From assembly GCF_040954835.1 (NCBI RefSeq), contig NC_090704.1, positions 43,962,979 to 44,026,978 on the forward strand: DNA of 64,000 nt, given 5' to 3'. Shown piece by piece: positions 12,425 through 24,800 of this stretch. The translations under genes and the position numbers were made by a program. Under the pieces are notes generated by a model, which had not been told where the DNA came from, searched no databases, and worked only from the letters and a program-made list of their open reading frames with translations. This DNA comes from Lepisosteus oculatus. Lineage: Eukaryota > Chordata > Actinopteri > Semionotiformes > Lepisosteidae. Position 1 is the stretch's first letter; each line of letters opens with the position of its first letter.

Positions 12425-14823
12425 ACATTTTTGGATTACAATTCTGTAATGTAGTTCTTTTCTTAAGGAATAATTTACAGAGTATTAGATCAAAGATTAG
12501 ACACTTGGGGACAACAGAAAATATCTATAACTTGTAATCAAGTTACATAAAGTTCTAAAACACTTTGTTTATTGAATGACTGCCAGAAAATCAAGCAATG
12601 ATTTCTGTTTGAATTTAACCAGTGTTTACACAGGAACAGGAAATTTATGTAAGAATTTACAGTAACTAGATAAAAAAGGTGATTTATTGAACTGTAATCA
12701 AGCGTTATAAAAAACGATGTTTTCTGACTTGGTTCCTTCACAAACCTATTGATAACTCACTCCCAGTTGTATTGTTTTGGGAAAACTATACTTGACATGG
12801 GAATACAATGCTAAAAACTGGAAAAAAATGTATCTTCTTTGAGAGAATAATGCCCTTAGACACATCTAAAGATACGGTGTGAGATTATAGTTCCAGAAGA
12901 ATTATTATTTTCTGTATTTTGTTGGCCTTGTAAAGATAAGACTAGATATAAGTGCCAAGTACAAAGCTCCTAAACTTCATAAACTGCCCAATGTATGAGT
13001 TTTATTTGCATATCTGACAGTTCTTTAGAGTACTGAACAGAATGAAAGATACATTTGGTCAACCTTGGCAATGTGCTTGTTTCACACTATACTTAAAAAA
13101 TATATTTGTTCATGTATTTTTCAAAAAATAAGATCATATTTTTATTAACCCTGTGGAAAAATAACAATCTGTGGATTGCAGCTCAACACATACTGCAGGC
13201 TATTAAAATAATGTTTATCTATTTTCACCATGATAAGTTTATTACCAGCTGCGCTCAAAGTCACTGAGTCCAACTGGAGGACAAAGTAACACTCCCCTGG
13301 TTTAGAACATTGTATCACATGCGTCTCCTGTTGGTCTTTTTCCATAGTGAACACATTTCCCTATTTATTGTGTTATGTAATTCATTGTACACTGTCTTTC
13401 CTAGACTGTAATGAACAGTTCAACGTACTCTAGCACACAGAATAGAGTTAAACCTTAAAACAGCTGATGCACTGCTTCAGGTCCAAGTAATGTTACCTTC
13501 CTTCCACGTAAGCTTAATAGCAACCATTTTTTTCACACGCTATTTTTTACTGGAATAGTTGGTGAAGATCAAGACGTCACTGTCTGCTAAGCCCTTAGGT
13601 TATGGTGGAGCTATTCCTGTAATCTTGAAATGTTGGCCTGATTTGGAGTTTGGCCCTATCAACCTGGAAACCCTTAACTGCGTACCTGGATACATTCGTG
13701 TATAACCGAGTAGCCTAAACTAGGTCCAAGCACGCCGTGAAGCCAATAGCGACAGGCTAGATGCAGCAGCATCGGTCGGAGGTGCTAAGGTGAACGATTC
13801 TCACAGAGGCTAGTTCAAAATGAAACGACAGGGAAAATCACTTTGCGACAGCTGCAATTATCAACCATTCCTCTCTGTTTTGCGCTAAAGTGCGCCCCAC
13901 GGTACCGAAGCAATTCTTGCGATCTTGGAGAAAGACACTGTTCATTCATGCTTCTGTTAGATTTGGTTTCAGCTCCCAGCGTCGCTCGAAACCCTTTGCT
14001 GATGTTAAAACGTTTAAAACAATTTCACATAGAATAATTAAACTCGGGGTGGACTATCGGGCTGTCTCCAGTGTGCATTCTTGAATGACCCTGTCCACTA
14101 AAAACAGGGCGTCTGTTTTAATGACAACACGACACTCTGCAGGGTAATGAGGACTCGGCCGGACAGCCTTCCTGGCCGCCGCAGCGTCCGGTAAACAGCA
14201 CGAAAACGAAGAAAAAAAAACTTCCTGGTTTGTTTGCCCACTTATTAACAATGAAATGTGGATATGATGGGAGCCAACTGCTATTTCTGGCCCTTGTTCA
14301 GTTCCTTTTTAAACCACGACTTTGAATTAATGAGAGGCAGCGGTTAATCTCATAAATACTTATGTATGACCTCGAAACAGCCTCCTTCCACAGTGAGAAT
14401 ATTATTTGCAACCAAGTATATAAATATAATTATTAAGGGATTTTTTCTAAAGAAAACGTCTGTGTTCTGGAAGAACAGCTGTAGGTTTTTAATTTTACAT
14501 GTTTTTCAAAAGTCATTAGACATATGAAACGGCGAGTTCTCGGATTTCACAATATTATTTTACGACGTGTCATTCTGTATCCGCGGAGATGTACAAGTTT
14601 TTTTAAAAAAAAAACAATACCAGAACTTTCACGATGAAGCTGTGTGTCCCCTTGATAAATGAAGGGAAGCTGTATTCTCAAGACGAATTTGTTTTGACGC
14701 GATAACTCCGGTACCAGTCCGCAAAGGCGAGCGGACCGCCCTCAAAGCCAAGCGTTTTAGCGAAAAGCACGCAGAGAAATAAAGGACGAAATGTCCCTGT
14801 ATGCCAGAAAGCAAGCCCACAGC

Positions 14824-14848
14824 GGCACGGCACGGCACGGCACGGCAC
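14824..14848. repeat. Pentanucleotide repeat GGCAC x5
   Basis: Five perfect tandem copies of GGCAC, about 40 nt inside the presumed first intron of pik3r6, next to its CpG-rich promoter. Confidence 0.9.
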
Positions 14849-14889
14849 AGCCCGGGTTATTGAAGTCCATGGCAATGAAAGCAGCTCAC

Positions 14890-15000
14890 CTGTAGGAAAA
14901 TCAGTGCAGGGACTTCTCGGAGACTTGTGAAGTTTCAAACTCGGGGCGACAGGCAGGAGCTGAAGTTGCACCTGCGCCGCACCGCCCCCGCAGCCTGCTT
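14890..15000 (-). other. pik3r6: Putative untranslated first exon of pik3r6
   Basis: On the minus strand a GC-rich stretch ends in CCTACAG|GTGAGCTGC, a near-consensus donor at 14889. No ATG lies between the CCAAT/GC-box promoter and this donor, which fits a non-coding first exon. It is the first strong minus-strand promoter and donor upstream of the pik3r6 coding exons. Linking it to pik3r6 is inference, and the transcription start is not defined. Confidence 0.4.
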
Positions 15001-15070
15001 CCGATTGGCCGTGTGGCGCTCGGGCTGTCGAAGGGTGTCTGTGCCGGGGCTGGACGCAGTGAAAGCTGAG
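14940..15070 (-). promoter_or_regulatory. pik3r6: CpG-rich promoter, probably of pik3r6
   Basis: A local GC- and CpG-rich island in A/T-rich DNA. Reading the minus strand: an inverted CCAAT box (15004-15008), an adjoining ETS-type CGGAAG (14998-15003), then a GC box GGGGGCGGTGCGG, then the donor at 14889. There is no TATA box. CCAAT, ETS and GC boxes together are usual for TATA-less promoters, and ETS sites are common in leukocyte genes, which fits PI3K-gamma subunits. Confidence 0.45.
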
Positions 15071-15179
15071 CGGAAAAAGGCAGTGCACGGAGTCGAATTG
15101 AGGAAGCTGAATCATTTTATAAGTAGTCAATTAATTTCCTTTACTGTTTTCCATGGAACTGTTCCTCGGTGTCGTCTTT

Positions 15180-15197
15180 TGTGTGCGTGTGTGTGTT
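15180..15197. repeat. Short (TG)n tract
   Basis: Imperfect TGTG run upstream of the presumed pik3r6 promoter. Confidence 0.6.
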
Positions 15198-15199
15198 GA

Positions 15200-17985
15200 T
15201 GCCACGACTTCTTAAGATCGAAAATTCTTTCTCGCTGGCTTTAGAAGCGAGCATGACCTCATGTATTATTAATAGTAGACTATGTTTGTTTTTTAAAAAG
15301 AAAAGTCTCTCCCTGTACCACCCTTGTTCACTTTGTGCGAATGCTTAAAATAGCTGTGGAATGACGACGACCTTGCAGAAATTGCACGTTCCTATGTCCC
15401 TATGTAACCTATTTTTGAATGTGGTTCTCATTAAAAAAAAACTATAGGTTCTATAAACACAAGTTATTAACCGATAGGCTCACTTTCAGGAAGTTATTTC
15501 CAGTTTTAGCACGGTTTTTATCAACGTCATTACCTGTCAAGTTAATAAATGTGGAGGACAGCTGGAGAACTTTATTATGTATTGGGGGGAGGTTAAAACA
15601 TCCCATAGCCAATAGCTTCCGTGAACAGATCAAATACAGTATCATATTAACGTGTCGGAGGAGAATTCCAATACCAGTAATTACACCTTAGCGACAAAAA
15701 AGGCAAGGGGTTCTTACTGGAACTGTATCCTGAGGTGAAACTACCAATTTCCTATTCCTTTGCATCACCTTTGCCTGTGTCCACCTCAAAAGAACCAAAC
15801 GGATTAGGAACACGAGCATCTTTACTCATCAATAAATACATATCTTTGCTAGGATACTTTAAAGCTGTGTAACTTCAGAGAATTCAAGGAATTTTGCCTT
15901 TTTAATGATACTATACAGAAGAGCTAAGAACGTATTTACTGCTGGCCTGTGCTCCATTGATTCAGGTGTTATCGTAAGGCAACTTTCAGAAGTATTTCTG
16001 CACAAGACACGTCCCCTTGTTAGTTGCAACAGGTGTGAAACACGGCCTCGTGCTTTAAAACTGTTTCCTGTGTAAAAATACGTTTAAAAAATAAAACTTA
16101 AGCAGCCCTTTTCAATTGTACATTTTATTAGTGCAAAATAATCTTTTTTTTTTTACAAATCGTTAGGATTTTTTTTCCAAATAGTCTTTACATACTGTAT
16201 AACATTATTTTACAAACCTTAAAAGCTTCATAATGACAGATGCACAAAATCATAGTAACAAAACATGTAAACATTTTCAAATGAAGGACTCCCATAGGGA
16301 AGGTTAGACCAGAAATGGTACAAATTGGCTGAAAACGTTCTCAGCATGAATCTAACAAAATATGTTTTTTTAGATACACCTGGAACATTTGTTATCATTC
16401 TGTACAGATTAAGGACTGGATTAAATCAAAACTGTGACTCACCCCCAACACTCCCAAATTAAATTGCCTGTATTTGTTGGCATCTATTGTTCTTTCCAGA
16501 GTTTTTCATACCTCTACCTAATGGTAACTTGCAATTAACTCCCCCAATTTATCATTTGGAAGTGGTGAGTGGGTTTAATTCTTGATTCGATCTAGACCTT
16601 AACCTTAATAATACAGTTAAAGAAAAACAAACTCATAAAACAAAAAATAGAATTGTACAGCCATTTCATTATACCATAGTTTCGTCTTTGTGTTCTCCCT
16701 CCATATGACTTACGGAGAATGTCAGCTCAAAGCCTAGTCACACAAGGTCATATTTCATATTTCAGTCCCTTTTATCTGCGTACCAAAATGCAGGTGCATA
16801 AATACAGACTAGAATTTTTCCATTATTTTCTAATCTTGAGATGTACCATACTGTATCTCCTTCTAGGTACAGTAATTGCACGTTACAATGTGCATATGGA
16901 GATCAGCCAGCTACTGTTTTTAAGGAATTACTTTTTCCCACTTGGGATAATGGAAAAATTCCTTCACCTCCCTGAGAAAATAAAAAACTTCCTCCCACGG
17001 GAGGTCACTTCAGTCAAAGTGTTTCAAGAGAGTCTCTTAGGTTCGAGGTGCTGTATTGCAGTATATAATTCTGTGTATAATTCAGGTAGTAAGCAATGTC
17101 AGTGCATTATCAGATCCTTCCTGGCATACAGAGTCACAGCTAGCATTGTGTATTAACTGAGATTCAGGATATATGGATTATTAGGGATGAGGTGTAAATG
17201 TGCCCTTTGATTTTCACACTGCATAATGTGTGTTGGTTTTACAATAAGATTGAGAAAAAAATAAAATCTGTTTCTGTTGATTGTGGATATTAGTGCTGTA
17301 AGAATTAGAGTGCAATTGGTTCTAGCTGCAATGGGAAAACATGATTATTGTGGCAAGTTCTTGCAGTTTATGCATGATATCGGTTAGAGAACATTTCAGA
17401 TTATTGCACATTTCATCAGATATTCACTAGCGGCACAGTACATGCAAACAACGAGGAGACAGACAAGATATTGCATGGCATATGGCAAAGTTCTTCACTG
17501 TCCATGAACACTGTAAAAATATAAAGAAATCACAATAATAATTAAAAATACCTCACAGAACCAAATGGTAGGATAAAGTGAGGAACTGTGTCAGAGTATG
17601 GGTAATTTCATGCTGGAAATAATTAAATACATTATGTTTTGGTTGTAGAACCTGCAGACGTCACTCTCTTTTTCCAGCATGTAATTATTGTGTAACTAAT
17701 GTCTACTTGTTCATCAAATATGTGGACAAATGACAATATGTTTTAAATATGTGGACAAAATGGACAAATCCTGGTTACTATGAAAAGGATAGAGAAAGCA
17801 TTATACAGTATGTGCTCATATCTGTTTTGATAGGACTGCAAAGCAATCGCCTATCTCTATGCTAACAGTAAATCTTGGCCATATTTTTTCATTAAATTAG
17901 TATGTACAGAAAAACATACACTTCTGCATAATTGCAAAGTGGAAGCGTTGCTTCTTTCGTGAAAATTTAAATAATCGTAATGAAA
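15200..17985. other. pik3r5-pik3r6 intergenic region
   Basis: About 2.8 kb between the pik3r6 promoter and the likely 3' end of pik3r5. A/T-rich. The 145-codon open frame at 16719-17156 has no recognisable domain and is judged to be chance. A 15-bp direct repeat AAATATGTGGACAAA occurs at 17716-17730 and 17745-17759. I see no gene. Confidence 0.6.
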
Positions 17986-18002
17986 AATCATTAATAAAAG
18001 GA

Positions 18003-18008
18003 TTTATT
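18003..18008 (-). terminator. pik3r5: Candidate polyadenylation signal of pik3r5
   Basis: AATAAA on the minus strand, the first I find downstream of the pik3r5 stop codon, giving a 3' UTR of roughly 0.75 kb. A T-rich stretch follows on the same strand. More distal AATAAA sites also exist (for example near 16.13 kb), so the true end is uncertain. Confidence 0.35.
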
Positions 18009-18747
18009 TCCTAGTTATCTGTCAAAAGCAGTCAGGTCAGCTAAACTGCTAGTTAGGTTCTTTTTAGCAATACAAAAAAAAAAATCAAAATATTAAGATA
18101 TGAATTACCTCAATTTCTCTCTTCAGTTGAACTTTCACTGCACAAAAGCTCAACAGAAAAGGACTGTCATAGGCTCTTCATAGAGAGCATTGTATCTTAC
18201 AGAGCCATACTCGAACTCGAGCATACTGTAGGACAGAAAAGCAAGTGAGCAGGTCCCGACGGGGAATAATGAGGAGGTGCCCGTGTCCTTTCCTCATGGA
18301 CTGAACAATGCACGGTAGCCACCTGACCTACCCAGCATGCTCCCGAGCCACACTGAGACACCCCCACAGAGGGAATACCCTCTAATGTTTGTCAGAGCTC
18401 ACCCAATCAGGTGGGCTCTTCTGAAAGGAGACGATAAAACCTCACCTGTAAGGACAAACATTTTGTGACGACAAAAAAACACTGTCGGAAAACCCTCTTA
18501 AAAAAGTCAACACCAACTTTCTGCAAAATTATTTTCCACCCTCATGAGCCATGAGGGCAGGGGTCACCGGCCTTGCACCTCCTAGACTACAGTGTATGAA
18601 AAACAGCAGTGACAAGCTATTGTTCCCAGCACCAGGAGACACGGACTTCAGTCCAGGTACAGAAGAGCTGCTTTACTCTTTTTCCCAGGATTCAGAAGCC
18701 TCCAGGCTACGGCTTTCCATGAAGCCAGCTGCTTTCCGGGCACGTCA

Positions 18748-18889
18748 TCAGGAATGAGCGCCGCTGAAGGTGGAGATAGGGAGGCAGAGGAGTGAGCAGA
18801 ACTCAGGACAAAGCGGCTGAGAGGACAGGGCCTTCCGGATCCTCCAGTGCATCCCACTTTCCGGCTTGTAGCAGACGGAAATCTCGCAC
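18748..18889 (-). CDS. pik3r5: pik3r5 exon 18 (last coding exon)
   Basis: 142 nt, residues 799-845 and TGA stop. [10 protein letters not shown], then [18 protein letters not shown]. Human ends [17 protein letters not shown]. Acceptor CCTTGCAG|GTGC. Confidence 0.96.
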
Positions 18890-21800
18890 CTGCAAGGCAA
18901 GAGGGAAAACCAGTCAGCATGCTGCTCCCTAACCCAAAACCTGCAAAACACGAGTCAGGTAACTGCAAAGCAATCAGACGCAGCAAGCACTCACAGTAGA
19001 ACATAGCTTCATAATTCTAGTTCCATTTTTTTACCTACTTTGAAATGAGGTAAAAACAGAAAACGTTCAAGCAGTGTTTGGGGCAGCCATGTTAGTACTG
19101 TGGATCCTGCCATGCATTCTACTTCAGTACTGTGCTTAAAAAATGCTTATTGCTTTTAAGGCCAAAGTAGTTAAGGCCTGCTATACAAAGCATGTTTAAT
19201 TTCCAAGGCATGATAACAGCGAACGAAGTCTGCTTCAGTTCATTTAACATGCAATAAATATGAATATGAAATGAATGACTGAAAATGAATAACCGGCCTT
19301 CAGCACCTGGTCACACTCTGAAAGATCTTCCTCTCATCCTGGTCCAAACACACAGCAAAGGTGGTGTTGCAAGCTCCTGACACCTGGACTTTGTCCACCT
19401 TCACCTGCGTGGTGTTGAGTTGCTGCAGAATTATTTGAAAAAACAAGGTTTAGGACATTCTGAAAAAAAGGTCACAAAAAATTTAAATCTGACCAGCGTA
19501 AATTAATTCTGAGTGAGCCAGCTTTGTACACCTTTCTCACTATGTGTCCTGTCTTGAAGCCAGTCAGTGAAATGCATTTGAACACTTTTTCAGGTTTCAG
19601 CTAACTACGGCTCGCAGTGCCTTCTTGATCTTACCACCAAAGGCATTTTCCCGGCTTCAGATGGAAACTGTTTTCAGTCTTGTTTCAATGAGTTCTGGAA
19701 GCCATCTTGAACCCAGGCTGGTTCCCTGCCTTCTGCTCACCTGATTGTAACCTTTTTTGGACTTGGAGTTTTGTCTCTTCAGAACTTCTGTCATGGTCAG
19801 CTGAAGGCACTCCATTTTTGAATCTAAACAAAATTGGACAGAGTGGATTACAACAGATCTGCCTGTTACTCTGCCCTGCCCCTGCTGGGATTCGATCACA
19901 GTCTCTTGCAGGCTCATGGTGTACATAGCGCCACCCCCTGGACAGCACTGAATTCCTCTGGGCCAAAACACCGGCTCTTCTTCTGCAGCAGAACTTTACA
20001 CTAAGTTTCAAGGGCGTTACAGCCCTTCAGTAACACGCTCTGTGTAGTGAGCCCTGTTACAAATGTATGTATATTTTACATTCTGGCATCGTTTACATTC
20101 TACATGGGGAAGTTAGTTTCACCATTGGACGTGCTAAATGATTTAATTCACTAAAGTATGAAAAGAAAAATGATAATTCTTTAATCAAATTGTGACATTG
20201 AACTTTGACTTGACTGCAACACAACACTTCAAGTTTTAAAACTTCCAGATACACAACTGTGATACCTGCCTAACCAATATGACTTCTAGAGTGTATTTAT
20301 TATTTGATGCTGTACTTGTCATATCATGAAGTATTACATCATTCCCTGCTGTTTGATAGAAAAGGTGCTGCATCCTCAAATTCAAGGTATCAGAGAAGAA
20401 CCCTCAGCTCCATACCTAGCTCTTCCGGTTTCTTACAGGCTTTGGTGAGATTAACAGAGGTGCAGATTTTATTCACTTTACTCCACTGATTTCGCCCACT
20501 GACGCTCACCTAGAAGAGCAAAAAAACAAACACGCTTGCAAGTTCCCACAGCAGAATGTACATCCTGCAGTTTGAGGAGATGTACAAAATTAAACACTGA
20601 AAAGAAAGGGGTTTTGTGTTGTGCACCAGGTTTGAATAATTAAAAAAAAAACATTTTGGGACACTTCAGACCAATGTCATTCTTCAGCCGTGTAAAAAGG
20701 CGTGTAACTAGTGCCATAAAGGTGGTGCTGTTCCTAAGTATTTTACAGATGTCATGATGATGTTACAGTGCATAAAGGCTCCGCAGACCCCAGTACTGCC
20801 GTTTTCTTTATTGGCAGGAGGGAATTGTTCCATGTTTGTGCGTATGATAAGTGCTCTAAATTAAATTCCATTATCTACCTTATTGTAAACGATTTCTAGT
20901 GTTAACGGCACTGCTTCCCGGTCCCCGTCAATCCCAAATCTTTTGCAGACTGGCCCTGCAAAAGGAAATGCGGCACGTTTCAGAAGGGGCAGGCAAAGAC
21001 AACAAGGCTGTGTGCGGACAGGTGCGCTCCTGCTTGTCTTGGACCGCTGCTATTGTACTCAAATCATGCATTATAATTATTTATTTGATTACATAATTTA
21101 TCAAGACAATAAGATATGAGAAAGGAACTCAGACAAAAGCAATCAAACAAATGAATTTCAGCATTTTTTTGGTTTAGCAAATTATTTTTAGGTATATACC
21201 TGATCCAAGTATTTTGGGAAATTGCCAGTCACGTGTTCCTTGTTTCTCACGGTTCGACACGTGACTTGACGCTGACTCCGTTTTTTTAGCTCAACATTCA
21301 ACACAGTAAGAGCAACCTGAGATTCATTTTTAAAGGAATTTGTCACCGCGTTTTCCTTTCCGGAAGAATGCAGAAACTGAACAGCTGAGCCGCTAAACGC
21401 AACACTTTGAGCGATGCGGAAAATGTTAAGGAATTTCTGCAAGTGTTCTGTCTCTCCACGGTCCTGTCGCGCTTAAAGTTTAAAGTGCTTCAAGCTTTAA
21501 GTGCTTAAAGCGTTGTTAACGCCTTTCATTCCCTGTCTCCTTCTCAGTTGCAGAAAGGAGAAACGCGCCCTATACCGATGTTTAAACACGTTTGTTTTAA
21601 GCTTGCAGTTTGATTTTAAGAAGTGTTAGAATTAGTTAAAATTTGTTTACCTTTGTTGGCGACATTAAATGGGAACTACAGTACCAATTTCTCAGAACGG
21701 TTATTAAATCTCGGTAACAAAACTAATGAATGGCATCACAAAATTTGCCAAATCCCGAATTAAGCACAAAATCGTGAATTTCGCAGAAGTACTGGATAGT

Positions 21801-24800
21801 CGCAAACCCCTGATCTCGCCAGGGGCGAGGACTGTTGAGGTAAAGTCGGCCTTTCCTGCTCACTAGTCACAGTAATGACTCGTGTAATTTGATGTGCGAG
21901 CGAGTGACTACAGGCTGTACAAACAGACATTTCACCGCAGGAAGTTTCCAACGTGATCTGCATACAGAGTTAACAAAGAGGCAAAACTGCCTCTGAATCG
22001 AGAGCAATATCTTCTTGTTTACAATGTAATAGGGCCGCTTCACCTCTCCGGAAGTTTTGTTGCCTCGGTCTCAATCGCAGACAAGGACAGCAAAATGGCA
22101 ACGTGCATACCTGGAAATTTGGTCTATTTTGTGGCGGAAATTGGAGGTTTTACAAGTTACTGTGTACATTTTACTTTTACTATTGTTGGACAACGCACTC
22201 ATCAATGCCGATTCTTTCTAACCCTCGAAATATAAAAATAGTGATGCAGTTCCCCTATTAAAGGTTGTTGCTAATGTAAAGAATACGCCCCTGCGTACAA
22301 CAGGGATCGCAGCCGCCGGGCTGAGGGAGGTCTCCTTTAGCTCAGCCGGCAGTGAGGGCAAGGGCGGAAACCCGCAGAGCCGTTACTCTAATTAACAGAT
22401 GTTCGTCAAAAAGCAGGCTGAGGGCGCGATGGCTCCCCCTACTGCCCGTACTCACCAGAGGCCTTGACTGCACGAGTCCCAGCGGTGTGGCCCAGCTCCA
22501 GGGAGTGGATGAACACCTCCGTTCGCTTCATCCCGCCTGCCAGCATCAGCTACCACGGCACAGAGCAGGCAATCAGCCGACCGGGTTAGAGCACACGGAA
22601 ACACGTCTATCGATCGTGCAAATCACATGACCGGAAATGCTAGGCATCAATGCCGGCACTACTAGTCTGAAGCCAGCAGCCTTATCACCCTGCAACTCAC
22701 AACTGGCAGCCCACTGAAGCCCAGCAGATGTGAGCCTGGTCAGTCCCTGGACAGGAGACCTCCTGGGAAAGCTAAGGTTGCTGCTGGAAGAGGTGTTAGA
22801 GGGGCCAGCAGGGGGCGCTCATTCTGCAGCTTATGTGGGTCCTAATGCCCCAGTATAGTGATGGGGACACTATATTGTAAAAAGGTGCCGTCCTTCGGAT
22901 GAGACATAAAACCGAGGTCCTGACTCTCTGTGGTCATTAAAAATTTCAGGGCGTTTCTCAAAAAGAGTAGGGGCATTACCCTGGCATCCTGGCCAAATTT
23001 CCCCCTGGCCTTTGCCAATCATGGCCTCCTAATAATCCCCATCTCTGAACTGGTTTCATTACTCTGCTCTCCTCCCCACTGAGAGCTGGTGTGTGGGGAG
23101 CGTACTGGTGCACTATGGCTGCCGTCACATCATCCAGGTGGGGCTGCACACTGGTGGTGGAGGGGAGTCCCCATTACCTGTAAAGCCCTTTTGAGTGGTG
23201 TGTCCAGGAAAGTGTTATAGAAGTTTAAGAAAGAATAAGGAAGGGTCTGGACAAGCCTGCCGGGCTCAGAGCGCGATGGGGCAGGTGGAGGGTCAGACTG
23301 CCGGCCTCACCTCAGCCTGGTAGAGCTGGACCAGCACTGGACGAGCTGCGTGTCTGCAGTAGTACAGAACCATGTCCGCCAGGATGGGCAGCCGCTCTCT
23401 GGTGCTGCTGGACACGTCAGGCTCGGTTTTGGAAGTTTGCTGAAAAACGCACAGAACCCTTACATCTGAGCCATACGAAAACAACTGTTAAAGATGTGGC
23501 ACAGCATAAGCATATCTTTTTTGAATGGATATTACTCAGACTAAACTTGTAGATTAAATGTAGAATTTTCAGTTTTAATACAACACAAGAAATGAAAGCT
23601 ATAGCTTTTGTACCCATATGACTTAAAATATTCAAGCACGCACATACTTTACTTATAGATGTACACACTCATACTGTAGATACAGGCGGAAAATCATCTT
23701 ATGGTCTACATTTTGCCTTAACTTTTATATTTGATATTTTGTAATTCTCCGTTTTAAAATTCAGATAGGATCTTTGATCCTATGTACGTTACAGCTCTCG
23801 TATTTATATTTAATTGTTAATCGTCTATAGTTATCTGTTATTTTCTGCAGTAAGAGTAAAATCAGGACCCAAAGCTGGCTGGTCAGAGCTGCTCAGTTCC
23901 GTGTGTCTGTTGAAGACAGCGCCCTCACCTGGCAGAGCACCTCCACGGGCAGGTTCAGGAGGCTCAGCATGTTGCGCTTATACCAGGGATCCAGCATGCC
24001 AAGGTATTGCGCAATGTCGTTGGTGCTGTCCTCCAGGCAGGGCAGACTCGGGTCCTGTGCCAAGAGACAAGATTTCTGGTTTAGTTTGGCATGCTGTATT
24101 CTTATAACACATATCATATCACAAAGGCAAAAAACCTGGGGGGAAAATAAGTAAAATATGTTTATTTTACTGTAATATGAAAATTTAACCCATACTTTAC
24201 TGTAATAATAAAATTTAACCTGTATTTAGAATGTATATTTGTTTTATAAAGCTTTTTTTATTGCGGGACCTTTTCATCTCTGTACGCCTGGGTTCACATA
24301 AGAATGCTGCTCAGTGAATCACAGCAATTTACTACCACAGAAAATCAATAACAACATTTCTCCTGCTTCCATCCTAATGTCAGTGCCTTTTCTCTTCATT
24401 CATCTTGGCATGCAGCACAGCTGCAGTGAAAGGGGACTCCCTGCTGGGTATTTACCACGGCCATGCTGCCCCTCCCAGGGCTGTCTGACAGACTGCCAGG
24501 GCTGGACACTCCCACTGCAGGGCTGCTGGAGTTCCTCTTCACTGGGATGAAAAAGAACTGGAGCTTAAAGAGCCTGGTTAGGCGAGGGCACCTGCTTTCC
24601 TGAAGTCTAGAGGGGAAAAAAATACATGAACATTTATAAAGACAACCATAGATACACACACAAGCATATCAGGCAGATAATGAGTTGTGCATATGAATAT
24701 TAATCAATTCTCATCCAAACATAGTCTCCTTTAAACACTGCCACTATATGCCCTTACACACATCATAACTTGATAGGGCACTCTTTCCAAAAGGTCTAAT

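Larger units (their letters stand above)
1213..14889. other. pik3r6: Large 5' intron of pik3r6
   Basis: About 13.7 kb between the putative untranslated first exon and the first visible coding exon. It is A/T-rich and holds dispersed repeats near 1385-1615, 5140-5203, 10320-10510 and 12105-12240. One further small exon carrying the start codon probably lies somewhere here; I could not pick it out. Open frames at 7868-8251 and 10804-11175 show no recognisable protein. If the 14.9 kb exon is not part of pik3r6, this stretch becomes intergenic. Confidence 0.45.

Noticed and set aside
16719..17156. 145-codon plus-strand open frame
   Set aside because: No recognisable motif, A/T-rich flanks and no splice context. 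Likely chance in the pik3r5-pik3r6 spacer.
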